A DNA stretch of 8,716 bases from Hyphomicrobiaceae bacterium (GTDB taxonomy: Bacteria > Pseudomonadota > Alphaproteobacteria > Rhizobiales > Hyphomicrobiaceae): the NCBI GenBank assembly GCA_020442225.1, contig JAGRKR010000007.1, forward strand, positions 1 through 8,716. Reading direction: 5' to 3'. Within the stretch, counting starts at the first letter, position 1, and each line of letters starts with the position of its first letter. The notes below the pieces were generated by a model. It ran no database searches. It was not told the DNA's origin and saw only the letters and a list, made by a program, of their open reading frames with translations. The position numbers and the translations under genes were made by a program. This document shows, piece by piece, positions 1-5,244 of the stretch.

Positions 1-471
1 GCCGTTGAAGGCATCCCACAGGCCATCCTTGATCATCGTATCGATGAACTTCAGATCACCCATCTTGGTGCCGTCGCGCAGATGCGCACAGTGCGGCGAC
101 TGGCTCATGCTCTCCTGCCCACCGGCCACCACGATCGACGAGGAGCCGAGCTGGATCTGCTGGGCGCCAAGAGCGACGGCCCGCAGGCCCGAGCCGCACA
201 GCTGGTTCATGCCCCAGGCCGGCGCATCAACGGGGATGCCCGCCGCGATCGCGGCCTGACGCGCGGGATTCTGGCCGGCGCCGGCTGCGAGAATCTGGCC
301 CATGATGACCTCGGAAACGTCGCCGGGCTCGAGACCAGCCCGCTCCAGTGCCGCCTTGATCGCCACCTTGCCGAGCTCGTGCGCCGGCATGCCTGCGAGC
401 GCTCCGTTGAACGAGCCAACCGGAGTGCGGGCGGCGCTTGCGATGACGATCGTGTTGTCCTGCTGGCTCAT
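1..471 (-). CDS. phaA: Acetyl-CoA C-acetyltransferase (beta-ketothiolase), N-terminal part, cut by window edge
   Basis: This biosynthetic thiolase condenses two acetyl-CoA into acetoacetyl-CoA, the first step of polyhydroxybutyrate synthesis, in the cytoplasm. The first 157 residues are visible and the rest (family length about 390) lies left of the window. The protein opens MSQQDNTIVIASAARTPVGS, typical of thiolases. Further family marks are GQNPARQAA at 67-75, the nucleophilic cysteine Cys92 in NQLCGSGLRA, and VAGGQESMSQSPH at 115-127. The catalytic His and second Cys are outside. The start is ATG at 471, with a TTAGGAG ribosome site about 7 bases upstream. It is divergent from phaR, which fits PHA metabolism. 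A degradative thiolase (AtoB) has the same motifs, so the physiological direction is inferred from context. Confidence 0.96.
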   Translation of the reverse strand, partial: MSQQDNTIVIASAARTPVGSFNGALAGMPAHELGKVAIKAALERAGLEPGDVSEVIMGQILAAGAGQNPARQAAIAAGIPVDAPAWGMNQLCGSGLRAVALGAQQIQLGSSSIVVAGGQESMSQSPHCAHLRDGTKMGDLKFIDTMIKDGLWDAFNG

Positions 472-556
472 TGCCAAACTCCTAAAGGCTGTTTGGAACC
501 CGATCCGGCACGCATCCCGCGTCGTGATGATGCCGCACCGCGATGGCTTGATGGCG

Positions 557-586
557 ACGATAGCAGCTAGGGCTTCCGCGCCGCAA
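557..586 (-). promoter_or_regulatory. Weak candidate phaA promoter
   Basis: On the minus strand TTGCGG (581-586) and TATCGT (557-562) are separated by 18 bases, a loose sigma-70-like pair about 85 bases upstream of the phaA start. The match is only partial (3 and 4 of 6 bases) and other pairs could be drawn, so this is a suggestion. Confidence 0.25.
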
Positions 587-612
587 TCGAGACCTCCGAC
601 GGATAAGCCTTC

Positions 613-626
613 ATGCTATCGAGCAT
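613..626. promoter_or_regulatory. Inverted repeat ATGCT-ATCG-AGCAT, possible operator
   Basis: A perfect inverted repeat with 5-base arms and a 4-base centre ends one base before the candidate phaR -35 hexamer at 627. Its position in the divergent phaA/phaR control region and its TGC/GCA content suggest an operator, possibly for PhaR itself, whose described sites in other bacteria are TGC-rich. The assignment is inference; the repeat is directly visible. Confidence 0.4.
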
Positions 627-655
627 TTGTCGCGCCGGCTCCACAAACCTATGGT
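627..655 (+). promoter_or_regulatory. Candidate phaR promoter
   Basis: TTGTCG (627-632) and TATGGT (650-655) are separated by exactly 17 bases, a sigma-70-like arrangement with 4 of 6 consensus bases in each box. Transcription would start near 662, giving a leader of about 57 bases before the phaR ATG. No other pair of similar quality was seen between the two divergent genes in this direction. Confidence 0.35.
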
Positions 656-680
656 GACTGGCACACCTAGCATGTTATCA

Positions 681-695
681 TTTCGCATTGCGGAA
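681..695. promoter_or_regulatory. Imperfect palindrome centred on CGCA-T-TGCG, possible operator
   Basis: TTTCGCATTGCGGAA contains the perfect core CGCA-T-TGCG (684-692) and outer TT/AA arms with one mismatched pair. It lies between the candidate phaR -10 box and the phaR start, where a bound repressor would block transcription. PhaR is known to repress its own gene in some bacteria, so autoregulation is a reasonable inference. Confidence 0.35.
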
Positions 696-718
696 AAGCC
701 TGAGGATTGGTTGCCAGC

Positions 719-1372
719 ATGCAAGAGAAGTCCTCGAAAGTGATCGACAAGCGCGAGCCTGCGGTCATCAAGAAATACGCGAACCGGCGGCTCTACAATA
801 CCGAGACGAGCACGTACGTGACGCTCGACGACCTTGCCGAGATGGTGCGCTCGGAGCGCGACTTCATCGTCTACGACGCCAAGTCGGGAGATGACCTCAC
901 GCATTCCGTGCTGACGCAGATCATCGTCGAGCAGGAGAGCCGGGGCGGGCAGAGCCTGCTGCCGATCCGTTTCCTGCGGCAGCTCATCCGCTTCTACGGT
1001 GACAGCATCGAGCGGATGGTGCCGAGCTATCTCGAGGTCAGCCTGGATACGCTGACCAAGGAGCACGATCGTTTCCGCAAACAGTTCGCCAGCGCTTTCG
1101 GCGCCAACGCCTTCGAGGCCATGCAGGAGCAGGCGCGCAAGAACCTCGCCATGTTCGAGCAGGCCATGTCGATGTTCACGCCTTTCGGCGCCGGCATGCC
1201 GCGCCAGCCCACCAAGGGCGACGAGGCGAAGCCCGCAGGTCAGCAGCGTGAGCCGGCGGCCGCGCCTGAGAAGGCCGACAAGGACAAGGACGATCTGGCC
1301 GAGCTCAAGGCGCAGCTCGCCCTCATGCAGGCCCAGATCAACAAGCTCGCGTCTGGTGACAAACAGAAGTAG
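719..1372 (+). CDS. phaR: PHA synthesis regulator PhaR (AniA/PhbR type)
   Basis: PhaR is a cytoplasmic DNA-binding regulator that also binds PHA granules and releases its targets, such as phasin and PHA genes, when polymer is present. The 217-residue protein carries the N-terminal PHB/PHA accumulation regulator DNA-binding domain at about 16-77, with the hallmark KKYANRRLYNT, a tyrosine-rich stretch ending DFIVYDAKSG, and SVLTQII. A second PHA-accumulation regulatory region follows at about 78-130 (LPIRFLRQLIRFYG). A Pro/Ala/Lys-rich linker leads to a short C-terminal coiled coil (about 191-211, DLAELKAQLALMQAQINKLA) likely used for oligomerisation. ATG 719 is chosen: TGAGGA at 701-706 is 12 bases upstream, a little far. 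An in-frame TTG at 707 directly abuts that site and is less likely. It is divergent from phaA and convergent with the EAL gene. Confidence 0.95.
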   Translation: MQEKSSKVIDKREPAVIKKYANRRLYNTETSTYVTLDDLAEMVRSERDFIVYDAKSGDDLTHSVLTQIIVEQESRGGQSLLPIRFLRQLIRFYGDSIERMVPSYLEVSLDTLTKEHDRFRKQFASAFGANAFEAMQEQARKNLAMFEQAMSMFTPFGAGMPRQPTKGDEAKPAGQQREPAAAPEKADKDKDDLAELKAQLALMQAQINKLASGDKQK

Positions 1373-1392
1373 TGGCGCCTGCCCGAGACGCT

Positions 1393-1420
1393 GGCGACGC
1401 GGCCGGCTCCGCTAGTCGCC
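1393..1420. terminator. Hairpin between convergent genes, possible weak terminator
   Basis: GGCGAC-GCGG at 1393-1402 pairs with CCGC (1409-1412) and GTCGCC (1415-1420) around the 6-base loop CCGGCT, with a 2-base bulge. It sits 20 bases after the phaR stop and 17 bases after the stop of the converging EAL gene, so it could end both transcripts. Neither side has a T tract, so strength is doubtful. Confidence 0.35.
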
Positions 1421-1436
1421 GCCTGGGCAAAAGGCC

Positions 1437-3275
1437 TCAGATCCGGCCGACGACCATGGGGTGCTGGCGGCTGGCGGAGGCCAGCTCCGGCCGCCCGAAG
1501 TGGTAGCCCTGCATATACGTGACGCCGAAGCTGCGCAGCATGTCGCCGGTCTTCGCGTCGCCGACGCACTCCGCCACGGTCTCCATGCCACAGCTCGTGG
1601 CCAGCTCGATCATGGTCTTCATGAAGATGCGGTCGGTCTCGTCCTCGCAGAGATTGCGAGCGAAGGCGCCGTCGATCTTCACCATGCCCGCACCGAGGCA
1701 TTTGAGATTGCGGAACGACGTGTAGCCGGCCCCGAAATCGTCGATCGCCACGCGGCACCCGAGCTCCTTCAGAGTGTCGACAAACGTGATCGACTGATCG
1801 AGATCCTCGATGGCGGCCGTCTCCGTGATCTCGACGGTCAATCGCTCCGTCAGGTGCTTCTTGCCACCGGTCAGGCGATGCAGCGCGACCAGCCACTCGT
1901 GATCGGCGGTGGTCAGGCCCGAGACATTGATCGCCAGATGCAGCGACGGATCGAGCTTCAGCAGCCCGATAGCGAGCTCCAGGGCCCGGCGGTCGATCGG
2001 CCTCGACAAGCCGAGCTGCTCGGCGACATGGATGAACTCGCCGGCAGCGATGATGGAGCCGTCCGGCTGCTCGAGGCGCAAGAGGCATTCGTAGAAGGCG
2101 ATTTCCTGGTTCGACGCGCGCACGACCGGCTGCAACGCCGCCAGAATGCGGTTCTCGTTGAGGGCGTTGATGACCTCGTCGGCGATCTTGATGTTGCGCT
2201 GACGCTCCGATTCCTGGCTGGTCGAATGCTCGTAGCCAAGGAAGCGATCCTGCCGGCGCTGCTTGATCTTCTCGAGCGCCTCGAGCGCCCGCGAAACGGC
2301 GGCATTCACGGTGCCGGCCTGGTCGGGCAGCATCACGCCGCCTGCCGAGATGGTCGCGGAGAGCTGGCAGACAGAGGTCTGGATGCTCATGTCGCGCACA
2401 GAGCGCATCAGACGCTCGGCTGCGAGTCGCATGGCACCGGGGCCACAGTCGTTGAGCACGATGCCGAACTTGTTCGACGAATAGCGGCCGAGCGTATCGC
2501 CGCCCCGCAAGTGGCTCCGCAACTGGCGGCCGACCGCGGAGATCGTCTGATCCCCGACCTCGAAACCAAAGGCGTTGTTGATGGCCGCCAGATTGTCGAC
2601 GGCGGCGATCAGCAGGGCGCAGCTCTGGCCCGACGACTTCGCCCGATCGATGACGGCGCCCAGAGCCTCGATGAAGCGCACGCGGTTGAGCTGGCCGGTG
2701 AGCTCGTCGTGATCGCTGCGATAGAGAAGGCGCTGCTCCTCGGAATAGCGCTCGTTGATGACGCGCACGACGCCGCGGGCGCTGACGACGTTGCCGGCCT
2801 CGTCGCGCTGCCAGACGCCGTGCTCCTCGAGCCACAGCTCCGTCGAACAGCGACGTCCGCCCGGCATGAAGCGGTATTGTATCCGATAACCCGACGCATC
2901 CCCGACCGGCGAGCCGACATGCTGCGCCACGGCGCTGTGCCGGCGCTCGATATGCTCCGGGGCGATCAGGAACTGGAATGCAGCCCCCGTGGCGATGCCG
3001 CGGATGCTGTGCGTGCCGAGAACCTCGGCGGCATTCGCCTCCCAGACCATGACGTCGTCGGCGAAGGTCCAGGTGTAGGCGGTCTCCTGCACGGCCGTGA
3101 GGATGGAGATGAGCGAGCTTGCAGAGCCCCCGTCGGACCCGGCCGCCTTGCCGTCCGCCCGACCGCCAACCCGCTTTGGGGGGCCGGGGGCAACGGCTGG
3201 CGCGCCGAGCGCCGGCTCCAGGCCGGGGGCGCTCGATCGTGGATCGACCGTTTCGAGCTCAATTGGCGCGCTCAC
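1437..3275 (-). CDS. PAS-GGDEF-EAL protein, probable cyclic-di-GMP phosphodiesterase with degenerate GGDEF
   Basis: A 612-residue signalling protein without an obvious membrane segment. Residues 1-50 are Pro/Gly/Ala-rich and probably disordered. About 56-170 resemble a PAS sensor fold. A GGDEF domain follows (about 185-350): it begins DHDELTGQLNRVRF, but its active-site signature is SSNKF (266-270), so cyclase activity is unlikely. An RGGD stretch (257-260) at inhibitory-site spacing is retained. The EAL domain (about 365-605) keeps the expected catalytic residues: Glu396 (motif ECL instead of EAL), Asn450, Glu482 in EITE, Asp512-Asp513 in DDFGAGYTSF, Lys533 in VKID, Glu569 in AECVG and Gln589 in QGYHFG. 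It should hydrolyse cyclic-di-GMP to pGpG. The GTG at 3275 has GGAG five bases upstream. The frame stays open to an ATG at 3536, but that extension is not protein-like. An ATG at 3350 lacks a well-spaced ribosome site. Confidence 0.92.
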   Translation of the reverse strand: MSAPIELETVDPRSSAPGLEPALGAPAVAPGPPKRVGGRADGKAAGSDGGSASSLISILTAVQETAYTWTFADDVMVWEANAAEVLGTHSIRGIATGAAFQFLIAPEHIERRHSAVAQHVGSPVGDASGYRIQYRFMPGGRRCSTELWLEEHGVWQRDEAGNVVSARGVVRVINERYSEEQRLLYRSDHDELTGQLNRVRFIEALGAVIDRAKSSGQSCALLIAAVDNLAAINNAFGFEVGDQTISAVGRQLRSHLRGGDTLGRYSSNKFGIVLNDCGPGAMRLAAERLMRSVRDMSIQTSVCQLSATISAGGVMLPDQAGTVNAAVSRALEALEKIKQRRQDRFLGYEHSTSQESERQRNIKIADEVINALNENRILAALQPVVRASNQEIAFYECLLRLEQPDGSIIAAGEFIHVAEQLGLSRPIDRRALELAIGLLKLDPSLHLAINVSGLTTADHEWLVALHRLTGGKKHLTERLTVEITETAAIEDLDQSITFVDTLKELGCRVAIDDFGAGYTSFRNLKCLGAGMVKIDGAFARNLCEDETDRIFMKTMIELATSCGMETVAECVGDAKTGDMLRSFGVTYMQGYHFGRPELASASRQHPMVVGRI

Positions 3276-3799
3276 GTCCACTCCATTCACACGGAGCCTG
3301 GGCTGCGACGAACCCTCACGAAGGCAGGGCCGCTGCTGGCTGCCCCACATCCACCGAGGCGTCCGCCAGTCCGGCGGCCGACCAACCCTCGAGATCTGGG
3401 GTCGCCGACGTCCAGGGCATGACAAATCACTGACTGTCCCCGTCCAAGGGGAGCCTAGGGACGAAGACTTAACAAGCTGAAAAGACGCGGGTTCCCGGAT
3501 TAACACCCGAGGCCGCCAAAACGGCTGTGCCCTCACCTCGGAAAAATGAAAATCGTATCAAATTCAAAATGCTACGGCGGCAGTGAGAGTTCGCTAACCG
3601 TTCCGCGACTTGCCCACCGAAGCGCACATTGGGTCCGGCGGGCGCAAGGGATAAGGGGCGCGGCGCACTCAGACGCAAAGCGGCCCCGGGAGATGCTGTC
3701 CCGGGGCCGTTTGCACCTTGCAGTCGGCCATTTCCAGCCGGAGCGTACGTCACGACCTCGAGGCGGCGCCACGGCGCAACCCTCGAAGCCGCTCATACT
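3276..3799. other. 524-base intergenic region upstream of the EAL gene
   Basis: I see no convincing gene here. It holds the strong hairpin at 3675-3714 (listed separately) and an AT-rich island at about 3541-3575. A longer imperfect stem lies at 3507-3541 (CCGAG with CTCGG, inner GCCG with CGGC). A small inverted repeat TCCCC/GGGGA lies at 3437-3452. The EAL promoter is probably within this stretch on the minus strand, but I found no hexamer pair good enough to place it. No tRNA-like T-arm or cloverleaf was found. Confidence 0.6.
3675..3714 (-). terminator. Strong rho-independent-type hairpin after the four-helix membrane protein gene
   Basis: CGGCCCCGGGA (3681-3691) pairs perfectly with TCCCGGGGCCG (3699-3709) around a 7-base loop. 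The stem is extended by GCAAA (3675-3679) pairing with TTTGC (3710-3714) across one bulged G. It lies about 85 bases after the stop of the minus-strand gene ending at 3800. T runs are short (CTTTGC on the minus side, TTTGC on the plus side), so it could work in either direction. It separates the membrane protein gene from the EAL gene. Confidence 0.7.
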
Positions 3800-4246
3800 C
3801 TAGTCGCCGCCGCCGAATCCGATGTCTCGCCGCGCCACGCGTATGCCGATCGTGTATCCGGCGATCACATCTATAAGCGTCAGGATCGTGATGAAGAAGA
3901 AGAGCGAGGTCGCAGCCTGCGGGACCACCAGGAACTCGATCAGGCAGATGATGAAGACGATCATCGAAAGGGCATGATCGGTTATCGCCGCCGTGCCGGT
4001 ATAGGTCGCCTTGATCAGCTCGACGAAGAAGAGCAGCAGCGTGATCAGCAGGATCAGGTCGCCGATCGTGAACTTCCACACGCCTCCCTTGAGCATGGGA
4101 ACCGAGACCAGGATCTTGCAGAATACCGGCGCGGTCGAGCCACACGCCTGGATAGCCTCCGGCGTACCCTGGCCGCCGAGAAACGCCACGACATTGTAGA
4201 GAATGAGCGCGATAACGATAAGCGGCAGTGACCTGATAGACAGCAT
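3800..4246 (-). CDS. Hypothetical membrane protein with four predicted helices
   Basis: I do not recognise a named family. The 148-residue product is very hydrophobic, with likely membrane segments at about 7-23, 59-78, 93-108 and 113-135. A loop at 24-58 holds two cysteines (Cys35 and Cys43). A polar cytoplasmic-type loop at 79-92 contains TDH (89-91), and the basic tail is RVARRD. Charge distribution suggests both ends in the cytoplasm and the cysteine loop in the periplasm, where a disulphide is possible. Acidic residues Glu76, Glu104 and Asp126 lie in or near helices. The ATG at 4246 is preceded by a perfect AAGGAGG five bases upstream, so the start is firm; an ATG at 4378 in the same frame has a non-membrane extension and is rejected. 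It appears monocistronic, with the terminator at 3675-3714 downstream. Confidence 0.85.
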   Translation of the reverse strand: MLSIRSLPLIVIALILYNVVAFLGGQGTPEAIQACGSTAPVFCKILVSVPMLKGGVWKFTIGDLILLITLLLFFVELIKATYTGTAAITDHALSMIVFIICLIEFLVVPQAATSLFFFITILTLIDVIAGYTIGIRVARRDIGFGGGD

Positions 4247-4276
4247 GCTTCCCTCCTTGGCCGGACCTGCGCGGAA

Positions 4277-4282
4277 ACTATA
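4277..4282 (-). promoter_or_regulatory. Possible -10 box of the four-helix membrane protein gene
   Basis: TATAGT on the minus strand matches the -10 consensus at 5 of 6 bases and would give a leader of roughly 25 bases containing the AAGGAGG ribosome site. No convincing -35 hexamer is seen at 16-18 bases upstream, so the call rests on position and one box only. Confidence 0.25.
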
Positions 4283-4459
4283 GCAGATCTCGCAATCGCA
4301 TGGCTCGGACGATATCACGCGCAAGCCGTCTTGCCGCGCCGGCCGTGCACACCCTCTGTCGGAGCATGCGGCCAGCAATGCACAATGGCTCTAGAGCGGG
4401 ATCCGCTCCGAGGCCCCGCATCCGCGATCCCTCGCAGCCGTGAACCACACGTTCAATCC

Positions 4460-4489
4460 TGATCATGGGGCGAATTTGATCATGGGGCG
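4460..4489. repeat. Two direct copies of TGATCATGGGGCG, 17-base period
   Basis: The 13-base unit occurs at 4460-4472 and 4477-4489, separated by AATT. Each copy contains the palindromic hexamer TGATCA. A period of 17 bases places the copies about 1.6 helical turns apart. It is about 215 bases upstream of the membrane protein gene, further than a typical operator, so it may be a degenerate repeat element. Confidence 0.8.
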
Positions 4490-4645
4490 TCAGTCACGTG
4501 CCCGGCGCCAGCGCGCCGCGCGTGCATCCGACCGCTTTCAGCCTATGCACGAAAATGGGCGCGCGCGTGTCACCGCGCGGTGGATCACACACCGTACGCT
4601 GAAACGCCTGTTCTCGATGGGAAACGATCAGAACGCGCCGAGCTG

Positions 4646-4674
4646 TCGATGAAGGCGCCCCGCGCGTCCATCGA
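4646..4674 (-). terminator. Hairpin just after rpmF, possible terminator
   Basis: TCGATG (4646-4651) pairs with CATCGA (4669-4674), and inner GCGC segments pair around a 3-base loop, separated by a 3-by-3 internal loop. It begins 13 bases after the rpmF stop codon. There is no T run after it, so it is only a candidate terminator or 3' end stabiliser. Confidence 0.35.
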
Positions 4675-4687
4675 AGCCGCTCGCGTT

Positions 4688-4873
4688 CTAGACGTCCTCT
4701 TGCGGCTCGAGGATCTGGCGGCCGCGGTACTTGCCCGACTTCAGGTCGATATGATGAGGCCGGCGCAGCTCGCCCGACTCCTTGTCCTCGACGTAGGTCG
4801 GCGACTTCAGCGCGTCGGCCGAACGCCGGAAGCCGCGCTTCATCGGCGAGGTTTTTCGCTTGGGAACTGCCAT
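4688..4873 (-). CDS. rpmF: 50S ribosomal protein L32
   Basis: L32 is a small, highly basic protein of the large ribosomal subunit. The 61-residue product opens [20 protein letters not shown], the classic bL32 start, and continues with [20 protein letters not shown], typical of alphaproteobacterial homologues. It has no cysteines, so it is the zinc-independent form. Its length agrees with the family (about 57-62). The ATG at 4873 is chosen because it gives the canonical N-terminus and follows GAGGG with suitable spacing; in-frame upstream codons to 4951 are not L32-like. It stands alone in its transcription direction after a 212-base gap from ccoS. As I recall, rpmF neighbours phbA/aniA in Sinorhizobium, which supports the broad synteny here. 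Confidence 0.97.
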   Translation of the reverse strand: MAVPKRKTSPMKRGFRRSADALKSPTYVEDKESGELRRPHHIDLKSGKYRGRQILEPQEDV

Positions 4874-4897
4874 CTTACCCTCTCTGAATCGCAATAA

Positions 4898-4916
4898 CCG
4901 GCAGGACCCATGCCGG
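4898..4916 (-). promoter_or_regulatory. Leader hairpin before rpmF
   Basis: CCGGCA (4898-4903) and TGCCGG (4911-4916) form a perfect 6-base stem with a 7-base loop, ending 24 bases before the rpmF start. With a second stem at 4971-4995 (GGGCGC with GCGCCC, inner GGC with GCC), it makes the long leader structured. A regulatory role is inference. Confidence 0.35.
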
Positions 4917-5029
4917 GTCTCGACCAGTTGCACGGGTGCCGGAAACATCACGTCTCGCCGACCGGTCGCCGGGCGCGGGCTGGGCCTTTGCGCCCTTCTG
5001 CGGCGGTCCGCGGAAGCTGTCAGAGCGGC

Positions 5030-5058
5030 GTTATAACGGCAATCGCCAGCCTTGACCA
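5030..5058 (-). promoter_or_regulatory. Candidate rpmF promoter
   Basis: On the minus strand TGGTCA (5053-5058) and TATAAC (5030-5035) are separated by exactly 17 bases; they match the sigma-70 consensus at 4 and 5 of 6 positions. It lies in the 212-base gap between ccoS and rpmF and would give a leader of about 150 bases. It is the best hexamer pair I saw in this gap. Confidence 0.4.
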
Positions 5059-5085
5059 GCCCCGCAGTCGTTCACGGGACGTTCG

Positions 5086-5244
5086 TCAGCGCCGGTCCTC
5101 GGGACCATCGCTGTCCTCCAGGGCGCGCCACGCCGCCCCGTCCAGATCCTCGAACTGGCCGCTGCGCAGGGCCCAGAGAAAGCCGAGCAGTCCGAGGCCG
5201 CCGAGCGCCAGGGCCGCCGGAATCAGCCATGCAAGCGCAGTCAT
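5086..5244 (-). CDS. ccoS: cbb3-type cytochrome c oxidase assembly protein CcoS (FixS)
   Basis: CcoS is a tiny inner-membrane protein required to load cofactors into the cbb3 oxidase. The 52-residue product has one N-terminal membrane helix (about 4-25) opening MTALAWLIPAALALGG. The family signature FLWALRSGQFEDLDGAAWRAL follows closely: the aromatic-Trp-Ala pair, SGQF(D/E)DL and an acidic tail. Length and motif fit the family well. The start is ATG 5244, which overlaps the ccoI stop as ATGA; GGAG lies eight bases upstream. It is the last gene of the ccoGHIS operon and is probably translationally coupled to ccoI. Confidence 0.94.
   Translation of the reverse strand: MTALAWLIPAALALGGLGLLGFLWALRSGQFEDLDGAAWRALEDSDGPEDRR

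Larger units (their letters stand above)
4247..4687. other. 441-base gap with palindromes and a direct repeat
   Basis: No gene is supported. Visible structure includes the perfect palindrome GCTCTAGAGC at 4388-4397, the paired GGGATC/GATCCC segments nearby (from 4398), the tandem direct repeat at 4460-4489, and the 12-base palindrome CACCGCGCGGTG at 4571-4582. A small frame at 4440-4652 on the plus strand has a basic, low-complexity product and no ribosome site, so I do not call it. Confidence 0.6.

Noticed and set aside
707..718. TTG start for phaR at 707
   Set aside because: The purine-rich ribosome site TGAGGA directly abuts this TTG, leaving no spacing; ATG 719 is the better start.
1240..2835. 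Long open frame on the minus strand in another frame of the EAL gene
   Set aside because: Arg/Gly-rich, no domain, and overlaps both the EAL gene and phaR.
1461..3422. Long open frame on the plus strand (over 600 codons) opposite the EAL gene
   Set aside because: Its product is rich in Arg/Asp/Ala/Gly without recognisable domains and is fully antisense to a gene with clear EAL motifs; it is a GC-driven shadow.
3276..3536. N-terminal extension of the EAL protein to an ATG at 3536
   Set aside because: The 87 extra residues are Arg/Pro/Ser/Trp-rich and unlike a folded domain, and the GTG at 3275 has a well-placed GGAG.
3541..3660. Possible tRNA or small RNA in the AT-rich island
   Set aside because: No T-arm GTTCRA consensus with matching arms or acceptor stem could be built, and no convincing promoter was found.
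4460..4489. FNR/FixK-type anaerobox (TTGAT-N4-ATCAA) at the TTGATCATGG segments
   Set aside because: Only one half-site is present in each copy; the second half ATCAA is missing at the right spacing, and the nearest oxidase gene points away. No full anaerobox was seen anywhere in the window.
4440..4652. Small basic plus-strand frame in the gap beside rpmF
   Set aside because: No ribosome site, Arg-rich low-complexity product and overlap with repeats and palindromes make it unlikely to be coding.
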